This document shows positions 1 through 6,738 of a stretch of DNA of 8,462 nt, piece after piece. Within the stretch, counting starts at the first letter, position 1; the number at the start of each line of letters is the position of its first letter. The stretch lies in the NCBI GenBank assembly GCA_028277195.1, contig JANQGS010000174.1:1-8462 (forward strand), given 5' to 3'. The notes below the pieces were generated by a model that saw only the letters and a list, made by a program, of their open reading frames with translations, made no database searches and was not told where the DNA came from. The stretch comes from Candidatus Gastranaerophilales bacterium. GTDB lineage: Bacteria; Cyanobacteriota; Vampirovibrionia; Gastranaerophilales; UBA9971. Made by a program: the position numbers and the translations under genes.

Positions 1-361
1 GGAGAAAACACGCCAGCCAGCTTACTTTTGCGGAAGTGAGCTTTCTCGCGACCAGGTAGTACAGGGCCAGAATAATGAATGAATTAACTATACCGGCCAT
101 ATACAGGGTATTCAGGTGTACCCCGAATATCGCGTAAAGTATGGCGTTTACCTGGTAGGAAAGCGGGCCGTATAATGCAAATATATCCTTATATAAAACT
201 TCTCCCTTTAAAACAAGCTCGGAAATATAGACACTCCTGCCGCAATCAACAAGCAAATGCCCGAGGTGAGGGATAAATGTGCAGCATAAAACAATAAAAA
301 TGCCGATAATTGAGGCAAAATAAAATACTTCCCCGAAAAAAGTTTCTTTTTTACAATTCAC
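1..361 (-). CDS. Partial GT-C membrane glycosyltransferase (ArnT/PMT-like), N-terminal 120 residues
   Basis: The 3' end of this gene lies beyond the left edge of the window. The visible part starts with a short polar N-terminus, then a hydrophobic helix at about residues 8-30 (FYFASIIGIFIVLCC). A periplasmic-type loop follows with D39 in the context LLVDCGR, then VYISELVLKGEVLYKDIF, then ALYGPLSYQVNAIL, and a second hydrophobic stretch at about 86-104. This layout of one helix, a loop with a conserved Asp, and 'lxGevlYkDiFxxyGPlsY' is typical of ArnT/PMT-family (GT-C) enzymes, which transfer sugars from polyprenyl-phosphate donors on the outer face of the inner membrane; D39 would be the candidate catalytic Asp. 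The start is taken as GTG at 361, inside the end of the efflux fusion gene, an 11-base overlap that suggests translational coupling. Its ribosome-binding site is weak (GGGA close to the start, GGAG further away). CTG and TTG about ten codons upstream are the only in-frame alternatives before a stop. Donor and acceptor are unknown. Confidence 0.72.
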   Translation of the reverse strand, partial: MNCKKETFFGEVFYFASIIGIFIVLCCTFIPHLGHLLVDCGRSVYISELVLKGEVLYKDIFALYGPLSYQVNAILYAIFGVHLNTLYMAGIVNSFIILALYYLVARKLTSAKVSWLACFL

Positions 362-3300
362 CTGTTCCCAGAATTCTCTCCAGATTTGCAACAGCTATAT
401 TATACTCCAAAATGGAATTAAAGTATTGCACCCGGGCGTTACTATACTCTATTTCAGCGTCCTTGAGCTCGATTGAATCGCCGAGCCCTACTTTATACCT
501 GCCGCTTGCGAGTTCATAGTTCTCCCGTGCCTGGTTTAGCAGTAATTCTGAAACAGGGATTTTTTCCCCGGCCTCATTCAATGATATAAGCACCTGCCTG
601 ACCTGCATGAACACATCATTTTCAAGTTTTTTGGCCAGTGCCGTGTCTTTATCGAGTTGTGCCCTGGCCTGGTCGAGCTGTTTTTTTGTTAAATAAGCGT
701 TAGTAACCGGCAATTCAAGGTTTATGCCGAAAGCAAACCCGTCATCCTCGAAAAACTCCCCTCCTCCCACGTTATAGGAGGTGGATGCCTCAAGGTTTGG
801 TATAACAGCTTTTTTAGCTATTTTAACAAGTCGCTCAGATGCCTGTACCCTTAATTTTGCGGCTTTTAAGTCCGGCCTGTTCACGTAAGCCAGCTCTATA
901 ATTTCATCAAACTCAACATCAATCTCGTCATAGGATAATTCCTCCTCTATGGAGTATTCAACCTGCCGGGGTAGCCCCATCAGGTTATTGAGCCGGGCAA
1001 AGGCTATCTCAACATCATTCTTAGCCCGTATCAGGTTGAGCCGGGCATTGCTTAAATTGAATTTTGCTGTTGTTACCTCTATTTTAGGGCGTGTGCCAAC
1101 CTCATAAAAAGAACTGGCCTGGTTTAAATGCTCCCGGAACTTGTCTACCGTATCCTGCATTACATCCAGCTTTTTCTGGGCAAATAAAAGCATATAATAC
1201 GCTTCCTTTACATTGTAAACCACCTCGTTAATTACCGATTGGAGAGAATTTTTCGAGGATTCATGGCTTAGTTTGTTTGCCTTTAGCAAATCAGCGGTCT
1301 TGCCAAAGTCAAAAACAAGCTGGTTAAGCGAAATTGCGCTAAAACTGTAATTATTGTAGGAATTATCGGGAAAAGCAAAATTCGCATTGTTCACAAGGGG
1401 GTTAATCCTTGAATAGCCTGAGGATATGGAGACCCTGGGGAAATACCTTGAGCGGGCCTGGCCGATTTTGGTGTGGAAAATATCGGTATCACTTACTGCC
1501 GCCTTAATTTCAGGGTTATTTTCAAGGGCTTTTTCCACGCATTCCGCGAGGGAAAAGATTATATTCTCCTCAACCCCTCCCTTTATAATTTTACTTTCTT
1601 CCGTTTCTTCTGAAAAAGCGGGCGCTGAAAGGGCTAACACCAGTATTAAGGGAATTATCGCGCTTATTTTCTTAAGCGATACTTTTTCGGTTGCGCTCTG
1701 GATAATCACATAAAAAGCCGGCACTAATAGCGTACCTATTATGGCGGTAGCAATCATGCCCCCGAAAACGGTTATGCCGATTGAAAAGCGGCCCTCAGCT
1801 CCTGCCCCGGTGGCCATTACCAGGGGCAATACCCCGAAAATAAACGATATAACCGTCATCATAACAGCCCTGAACCGCAATCCCGCGGCTTTTAACGCGG
1901 AATTTACAATACTCGTGCCGTTTTCATGTTCTCTTTTTGCAAACTCAACTATTAATATAGCATGCTTGGTTGCCAGCCCTATGAGCATTATCAGCCCAAT
2001 CTGGGAATAGAGGTTAAACTCCTGGTTTGTGATAAACAGGGCGAGAAACCCGCCAATCGCCGCAATGGGCGATACCAGCATAACCGCGAACGGTATGGTC
2101 CAGCTCTCATACAGCGCTACCAGGAATAAATACACAAATACCAGCGCAAGCCCTATAATAAAAGGGGCCTGGCCTGCCGATTTTATCTCTTCCCTTGCCG
2201 TGCCTGACCAGTCGTATGACATATCATCAGGAAGTGTACTGTCAGCTATTTTTTTCATTTCCTTTATGGCATCACCCGAGCTATAGCCTCTTGCGGCCAC
2301 ACCGTTCATTGTTACCGACCTGAACATATTGAACCTCTCCAGGGTCTGCGGGCCCACAGTTTTTTTAACGCCGGCCATGGTGTTTAACGGAACCATATCA
2401 CCCCTGATGTTCCTGACGTACAGCTTTTTAATGTCATCAGGAGTGCTCCTGAACTCTGAATCCGCCTGCATTTGCACCCTGAAAACCCTGCCCAGCTTGT
2501 TAAAATCATTTATATAATATGTCCCGAACTGCCCGCTGAGCGCGTTATATATCTCCGTCAGAGGAACGCCCTGCGAAAACGCTTTTTCCGTGTCGATTTC
2601 CACGAGCAATTGAGGGAAATTTGCCTGGTATGTGGTGAAAAGGCGCTGTATTTTAGGGTTCTGCCCGGATGCCATCATTAATTCCATTGCTTTTTCAGCA
2701 AGGTATTGAGGGGAATTATCGCCCCTGTCCTGCAACTGGAGTTCAAATCCCCCAAACCAGCCCAAACCTGGGATTGAAGGAGGAGACATTGTGAAGATAC
2801 CGGCTTCGGGCATTCCAAAAAACATTCCGTTAACCTTCCCCGTCATAGGGCCAATGGCTAAATCCGGCCTCCTGCGCTTGCTCCAGTCATCGAGCTGGGA
2901 TACAACGATTGCCTGGTTAGGCCCGCCAAACCCCCCAAAGCTGAATACCCGCCTGATTCCCTCTGTTTGCATCAATTGTTTTTCAATTTTTTTTGTTACT
3001 TCGTCTGTCCTGGCTAAAGATGCCCCTTCCGGCAGGTTTACAATGGAAAACAGCACGCCTTTATCCTCCTGCGGCAGGAAACCGGTTGGCGTAATTCTGT
3101 AAAGACCTGCGATAAGAGCAATTAACACTATAAATACCGTTATAGTGACTGGTTTTCTGAGGATAAAGAACTTTGCGGCCCTTAAATATAGCGTTGTAAG
3201 TCCTCTAAAGGAGTGCTCAAAGAACACCAGGAACCTGTTCATTTTCTTAATGTTTTGTTCCGCGGGTTTTTTAAGCATTGCCCCGCCCAGTGCGGGCGCA

Positions 3301-4772
3301 AGGGTAAGCGCCAGGAGCGTTGAGGCCAGCACCGCAACAGAAATGCCCACCGCGAACTGGATATATAGCTTGCCCGTAACTCCCGGGATAAACCCGACAG
3401 GCACAAACACCGCGAGCAGCACCAGGGTTGTGGCGATTACGGCGCCTGCCACTTCCTGCATTGTCCTTACTGCCGCCTCTTTTGGCTCTAGTTTGTTCTT
3501 TTTTATATGCCGCTGCATATTTTCAACGACCACAATAGTATCATCAACCACTGTACCGACAGCCAGCACCAGCCCGAACAGGGTAAGCGTGTTAATTGAA
3601 AAATCCGTTACATACAGCGCCGTGAGCGTCCCAATCAGCGAAACGGGCATTGTAATTATGGGTATAAACGACGAGCGCCTGTCCGCAAAAAACACATAGG
3701 TAATCAAAGCGACGAATACAATCGCCATGATTATTGATTTTATTACCTCATTCATTGATTTTTTAATGAAATCGGTCTCATCCCGGACTATCTGGTACTC
3801 AATCCCTTCCGGGAACGATTCGGAGAGTCGTTTCATTTCCTTTTTAATAGCGTCGGATACAGCTATGGAGTTGGCATCAGATAGCTGCACCACCTTTATT
3901 ATGGCTGAGGGAGAGCCGTTAACCCTTCCTATGGTGGAATATGACTGTGCGCCCAGCTCAACCCGGGCAACATCCTTCAGTTTTACGTTTGCACCGCTGA
4001 AATTGGATTTTATTACAATGTTTTCAAAGTCCCCGACCTCTTTAAGCCTGCCCGTGGTTTTCAGGTTAAGCTGGAATTTCTGCCCAACGGCGGCGGGTTC
4101 CTGGCCCAGGCTGCCAACAGGCACCTGTATGTTCTGGCTTCTTATCGCATTGATAATATCAGTGCTCGTAACGGACAAACTCGCCATTTTATCGGGGTTC
4201 AGCCATATCCTCATGCTGTAATCCCGCCCGCCAAAGACCTCTACCTCGCCCACACCGTCTATTCTTGAAAGGGCGTCCTTAACAAAAATCGAGGCAAAAT
4301 TGCTTATATAGAACTGGTCATATGAGTTATCAGGGGAGCTAAAGCTGATAATCATTAATCCCGGGCCGTCAATCTGGTCTTTAACAAACAGTCCGTATCT
4401 TCTTACCTCTTCAGGGAGCTGGGGCAACGCCAGGTTAAGCCTGTTCTGCACATTAATAAGGGCCATATCAGGGTCTGTGCCGACCTTAAAGTATACCCTC
4501 AGGCTATAAACACCGTTAGAGCTCTGGGACGACATATAAATCATATCCTCAACCCCGTTGACGGCTGCTTCCAGGGGTGCTGCCACCGTTGACTCAATTA
4601 CCTCGGCGCTTGCCCCGGGATAGGATGCCTGTGCGACTATTTGCGGTGGGGTTATAAGGGGATACTCCTCAAGCGGCAGTTTTGTCGCCGAAATTATGCC
4701 CGCAAGGGTCATAACCAGCGCTATTACTATCGCAAACCTTGGCCTGTTTATAAAAAAATTATTCTTTTGCAT
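351..4772 (-). CDS. RND efflux pump fused in frame to a TolC-type outer-membrane factor
   Basis: A 1473-residue protein that joins two normally separate parts of a tripartite exporter. Residues 1-1028 form a complete HAE1/AcrB-type proton-driven RND transporter. Visible marks are the N-terminal helix after NFFINRPRF, the DD pair of TM4 (D410, D411 in GTVVDDTIVVVEN), K936 in GLATKHAILIVEFA and R968 in LRFRAVMMT. Together these form the proton-relay set, with His at 937 where AcrB has Asn. Two large periplasmic porter/docking loops lie between TM1-2 and TM7-8. Residues 1032-1054 form a signal-peptide-like helix. Residues 1073-1473 form a full outer-membrane efflux domain with both internal repeats: SLAECVEKALENNPEIKAA to LNNLMGLP, then LAYVNRPDLKAAK to VANLERILG. 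The ATG at 4772 follows AGGTAGGGAAAA inside the adaptor gene (14-base overlap). AcrB-like pumps are about 1030-1050 residues and TolC-like factors about 420-480, so neither half is truncated. Substrate is not predictable. The domain calls are very secure; that the fusion is expressed as one chain is inferred. Confidence 0.95.
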   Translation of the reverse strand: MQKNNFFINRPRFAIVIALVMTLAGIISATKLPLEEYPLITPPQIVAQASYPGASAEVIESTVAAPLEAAVNGVEDMIYMSSQSSNGVYSLRVYFKVGTDPDMALINVQNRLNLALPQLPEEVRRYGLFVKDQIDGPGLMIISFSSPDNSYDQFYISNFASIFVKDALSRIDGVGEVEVFGGRDYSMRIWLNPDKMASLSVTSTDIINAIRSQNIQVPVGSLGQEPAAVGQKFQLNLKTTGRLKEVGDFENIVIKSNFSGANVKLKDVARVELGAQSYSTIGRVNGSPSAIIKVVQLSDANSIAVSDAIKKEMKRLSESFPEGIEYQIVRDETDFIKKSMNEVIKSIIMAIVFVALITYVFFADRRSSFIPIITMPVSLIGTLTALYVTDFSINTLTLFGLVLAVGTVVDDTIVVVENMQRHIKKNKLEPKEAAVRTMQEVAGAVIATTLVLLAVFVPVGFIPGVTGKLYIQFAVGISVAVLASTLLALTLAPALGGAMLKKPAEQNIKKMNRFLVFFEHSFRGLTTLYLRAAKFFILRKPVTITVFIVLIALIAGLYRITPTGFLPQEDKGVLFSIVNLPEGASLARTDEVTKKIEKQLMQTEGIRRVFSFGGFGGPNQAIVVSQLDDWSKRRRPDLAIGPMTGKVNGMFFGMPEAGIFTMSPPSIPGLGWFGGFELQLQDRGDNSPQYLAEKAMELMMASGQNPKIQRLFTTYQANFPQLLVEIDTEKAFSQGVPLTEIYNALSGQFGTYYINDFNKLGRVFRVQMQADSEFRSTPDDIKKLYVRNIRGDMVPLNTMAGVKKTVGPQTLERFNMFRSVTMNGVAARGYSSGDAIKEMKKIADSTLPDDMSYDWSGTAREEIKSAGQAPFIIGLALVFVYLFLVALYESWTIPFAVMLVSPIAAIGGFLALFITNQEFNLYSQIGLIMLIGLATKHAILIVEFAKREHENGTSIVNSALKAAGLRFRAVMMTVISFIFGVLPLVMATGAGAEGRFSIGITVFGGMIATAIIGTLLVPAFYVIIQSATEKVSLKKISAIIPLILVLALSAPAFSEETEESKIIKGGVEENIIFSLAECVEKALENNPEIKAAVSDTDIFHTKIGQARSRYFPRVSISSGYSRINPLVNNANFAFPDNSYNNYSFSAISLNQLVFDFGKTADLLKANKLSHESSKNSLQSVINEVVYNVKEAYYMLLFAQKKLDVMQDTVDKFREHLNQASSFYEVGTRPKIEVTTAKFNLSNARLNLIRAKNDVEIAFARLNNLMGLPRQVEYSIEEELSYDEIDVEFDEIIELAYVNRPDLKAAKLRVQASERLVKIAKKAVIPNLEASTSYNVGGGEFFEDDGFAFGINLELPVTNAYLTKKQLDQARAQLDKDTALAKKLENDVFMQVRQVLISLNEAGEKIPVSELLLNQARENYELASGRYKVGLGDSIELKDAEIEYSNARVQYFNSILEYNIAVANLERILGTGEL
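1611..1679 (-). other. Internal signal-peptide-like junction between RND and TolC parts (residues 1032-1054)
   Basis: The stretch has a basic n-region (SLKK), a hydrophobic core (ISAIIPLILVLALS) and a c-region APAFS followed by an acidic run (EETEES). This fits a signal peptidase I site at AFS|EE or APA|FS. There is no lipobox cysteine, so a lipoprotein route is not indicated. RND C-termini lie in the cytoplasm, so this helix would cross in the N-in/C-out sense and place the channel domain in the periplasm. Whether it is cleaved or kept as a thirteenth membrane helix cannot be read from the sequence. Confidence 0.75.
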
Positions 4773-5892
4773 TTTTCCCTACCTGGTCCTTATCCATAAC
4801 TTTAATACCCGGGCGAACCTTCTGGGTACCCTTAACAACGATGGTTTCCCCCGCCTCAATTCCTCCTGTAACCGTCCAATAGCCGTCTTGCTGTTTTTTA
4901 ACCCCTATTGGCCTGGGGTTTACAGTGCTGTCTTCCTGCATTACATAAACATACTTGCCTTCCGGGCTGTCAAGCACTGCCTCCTGCGGCACTGCAAGGG
5001 TTTTTCCCCTTTTGCCGACCCGCATCTCAACGTTTACGTACTGGCCCGGAATAAGCATATAATCAGGGTTCTCCAGCTCAGCCCGCACGGCTATTGTCCC
5101 GGTTGCGCCGTCCACCTCGTTGTCATAGAAAACAACCTTTCCTTTAGACGGGTATATGCTCTCATCCGCCAGTGTAATCGCTACTTCATTTGCTGTATTG
5201 GCTTTTTTATCCTTTATGATTTTTAAATACTCCGCTGTGGTTATGTTATAGGTCACATAAACGGGGTTAAGGCTTACTATTCTGGCTAAAGTGCCTATCA
5301 GGGGGCTTACGACATTCCCTTCATGCATCTGGATTTTTCCGATTTTACCGCTTACAGGGGCATAAATCCTTGTATAGCCCAGGTTAATCCTTGCCTGCTC
5401 AAGGTTTGCCTTTTTTACCTCAAGTAAAGCCTTTGCCCTGTTTCTTTTGGCGAGTATGTCGTCATACCGGGCTTTGCTGGCGTATTCTTTTTCCACCAGT
5501 TCCTGCACTCTTACAAAGTTCTTTTCAGCCTCTTCCAGGGCGGCTTCTGTTTCATTAATATCTGCTTTTGCCTGCCTCAAGACTGCTTCAAAAGTATCCG
5601 GCTCTATGAGGAACAGTAAATCGCCTTTTTTAACGAATGACCCTTCCTCAAAGTAGGCTTTTTGCAGGTATCCTTCCACTCTCGGCCTTATATCCACGCT
5701 CAGCGGGGATTCTATCCTTCCGGTTGTTTTTATTTTATCTCCTGTTTCAATTTCGGAGACTTTAGCGGTTTCAACCACCGGCGGGGGCATCGCACCGCCC
5801 ATTCCCGGGGGCGGCCCGCCCCTGAAAACAAAGAACTTTGCGCCCAGCGCCAGCGCTATAACAATGATTACCGGTATTACAATCTTTTTCAT
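4759..5892 (-). CDS. RND efflux periplasmic adaptor (membrane fusion protein, AcrA/MexA type)
   Basis: A 377-residue adaptor that would bridge the inner-membrane pump and the outer-membrane channel. Residues 4-23 form an uncleaved-looking signal anchor with no lipobox Cys, unlike AcrA, followed by a Gly/Pro/Met-rich linker (25-38). A split lipoyl/barrel-sandwich domain is seen at about 66-100 (VDIRPRVEGYLQKAYFEEGSFVKKGDLLF) and 170-205 (LGYTRIYAPVSGKIG). Between them lies an alpha-hairpin rich in Ala/Glu/Lys (about 102-168). A beta-barrel (about 210-295, ending IPGQYVNVEMRVG) and a membrane-proximal domain (about 296-370) complete the fold. The hairpin tip carries the RxxxLxxxxxxS motif known to dock TolC-like channels (R128, L132, S139). 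The ATG overlaps the regulator's stop as ATGA and has a good ribosome-binding site (GAGG, 7 bases upstream). It sits between regulator and pump in one operon, as in mexAB-oprM-type clusters. Confidence 0.95.
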   Translation of the reverse strand: MKKIVIPVIIVIALALGAKFFVFRGGPPPGMGGAMPPPVVETAKVSEIETGDKIKTTGRIESPLSVDIRPRVEGYLQKAYFEEGSFVKKGDLLFLIEPDTFEAVLRQAKADINETEAALEEAEKNFVRVQELVEKEYASKARYDDILAKRNRAKALLEVKKANLEQARINLGYTRIYAPVSGKIGKIQMHEGNVVSPLIGTLARIVSLNPVYVTYNITTAEYLKIIKDKKANTANEVAITLADESIYPSKGKVVFYDNEVDGATGTIAVRAELENPDYMLIPGQYVNVEMRVGKRGKTLAVPQEAVLDSPEGKYVYVMQEDSTVNPRPIGVKKQQDGYWTVTGGIEAGETIVVKGTQKVRPGIKVMDKDQVGKNAKE

Positions 5893-6506
5893 ATTTTTTC
5901 CTCTTTCAGTTTTTCCACTCCTGCCAGTATGAATTTTTTAACGTGTTGTATAAACATTTCCAGCTGCTCTTCAGCCGGGTTATTTGTGTTAAAAAGTATC
6001 AAGACGCCCTTTTCATGCACGCTCAGGGCTGATATATGCGACATTAACAGGTAAACACAGTAATTTAGCTCAAAATCACTCAGTTTGTCCTCTGACAGCC
6101 GGGCGAATATGCTTTTTATAAAAACCAGGTATTCCAGTATGGTTGAGCTCATTATTTCAACTATGAAAGCGTAATTAATGGAGATTTCCTTTGCTATTAT
6201 TTTAAAGAATTTCCCTTTTTTATCCCTGCTGAAAACGGATTTTACCCTTGTTCTTATGACCTCTTCCAGTTGTTTTTCAGGCGGGAAGTCCTTAATTTTT
6301 TCAACCAGCGAGGTCTCCTCTGTGTCCCGGTAGGCGTTTAGGAGCACTTCCTTAAACAGGTTTTCCTTGCTGCCGAAGTGGTAATTTATTGAAAGCTGGT
6401 AAATGCCCGCTTTCCGGCAAATATCCCTTACCGTGGAGTTCTGGTAGCCTTTTTCTGCGAATATGTCGCCGGCTGCTTCTATTATTTTATTTTTCACTTT
6501 TGGCAC
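5889..6506 (-). CDS. TetR-family transcriptional regulator of the efflux operon
   Basis: A 205-residue regulator. The N-terminal DNA-binding domain (about 5-52) shows the TetR pattern: KIIEAAGDIFAEKGYQNSTVRDICRKAG, then SINYHFGSKENLF with the helix-turn-helix at about 25-44. The C-terminal ligand/dimer domain (about 75-200), with FKIIAKEISINYAFIVEIM, recalls the CecR/YbiH-like group, but this sub-assignment is tentative. It is the first gene of the operon, its stop overlapping the adaptor start by 4 bases, so it most likely represses its own operon and is released by an exported compound. The start is GTG at 6506: an in-frame TGA lies 16-18 bases upstream and no better start exists nearby. 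The ribosome-binding site is weak (AGG very close to the start), and the GTG lies inside the inverted repeat at 6505-6538. Confidence 0.93.
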   Translation of the reverse strand: MPKVKNKIIEAAGDIFAEKGYQNSTVRDICRKAGIYQLSINYHFGSKENLFKEVLLNAYRDTEETSLVEKIKDFPPEKQLEEVIRTRVKSVFSRDKKGKFFKIIAKEISINYAFIVEIMSSTILEYLVFIKSIFARLSEDKLSDFELNYCVYLLMSHISALSVHEKGVLILFNTNNPAEEQLEMFIQHVKKFILAGVEKLKEEKI

Positions 6507-6538
6507 ACCTGTATAATATGTTCATATAATACAAGTGT
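6505..6538. promoter_or_regulatory. Probable TetR-type operator: 34-base imperfect inverted repeat
   Basis: The repeat reads outward from the centre as matching arms: ACAC, one mismatch, TGTAT, one mismatch, ATATG, a TT centre, then CATAT, mismatch, ATACA, mismatch, GTGT. Fourteen of 17 position pairs match. It lies directly upstream of, and partly over, the GTG start of the TetR-family gene, and overlaps the proposed -10 element. TetR-family proteins bind such palindromes as dimers or paired dimers, usually next to their own gene, so autorepression is the natural reading. Binding by this regulator is inferred. Confidence 0.72.
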
Positions 6539-6562
6539 ATTAATTTTTTGTTTAAATTGCAA
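6534..6562 (-). promoter_or_regulatory. Candidate sigma-70-type promoter for the tetR-adaptor-pump operon
   Basis: On the minus strand a -35-like TTGCAA (6557-6562) is separated by exactly 17 bases from a -10-like TACACT (6534-6539). Each matches 4 of 6 consensus bases. Transcription would start near 6527 and give a leader of about 20 bases. The -10 overlaps the inverted repeat. In such AT-rich DNA other hexamers, such as TATTAT just downstream, are possible, so the exact promoter is uncertain. Confidence 0.45.
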
Positions 6563-6738
6563 TAGTTTTTTAAATTTTATTTTTCGAAAACTGATTATTA
6601 TATAAAAATATGTTAAGGAGAAAAAAATATATCCTATTATTCATATGTTTCAGTTGCGCACGGGGCATTGGTGCATGGCCCATCATTGAGGATGACATGG
6701 ACAGGTTAATAACGTCCGTTATTCTCAAATTCCTGGTC
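6539..6738. other. Intergenic region between the DHH gene and the tetR operon
   Basis: The stretch nearest the regulator (about 6540-6650) is strongly AT-rich and holds the candidate promoter and a 10-base palindrome TTTTCGAAAA (6581-6590). The stretch from about 6650 to 6738 is richer in G+C but shows no convincing gene. A short dyad AATAACG/CGTTATT (around 6708-6723) has too small a loop and no T-run, so no intrinsic terminator for the DHH gene is visible. No tRNA, repeat array or mobile element is seen. Confidence 0.5.

Noticed and set aside
1611..1760. Fusion as a simple assembly or frameshift artefact
   Set aside because: Both halves are complete and in the same frame, with a sensible linker and no sign of an indel. 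A single-base error removing a stop codon cannot be excluded from one sequence, so it is listed as the refuting test.
3145..3699. Plus-strand open frame of 184 codons, and other plus-strand frames across 1426-5656
   Set aside because: All are antisense to the strongly conserved pump, channel and adaptor coding sequence; their products have no recognisable domains.
6570..6698. Minus-strand 42-codon frame in the gap between the DHH and tetR genes
   Set aside because: No ribosome-binding site, composition follows the AT-rich promoter DNA, and it would run through the proposed operon promoter region; coding is not supported.
6706..6725. Short dyad AATAACG-GA-CGTTATT as a terminator of the DHH gene
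   Set aside because: The loop is too small for the full stem, the stem is AU-rich, and no T-run follows on the minus strand.
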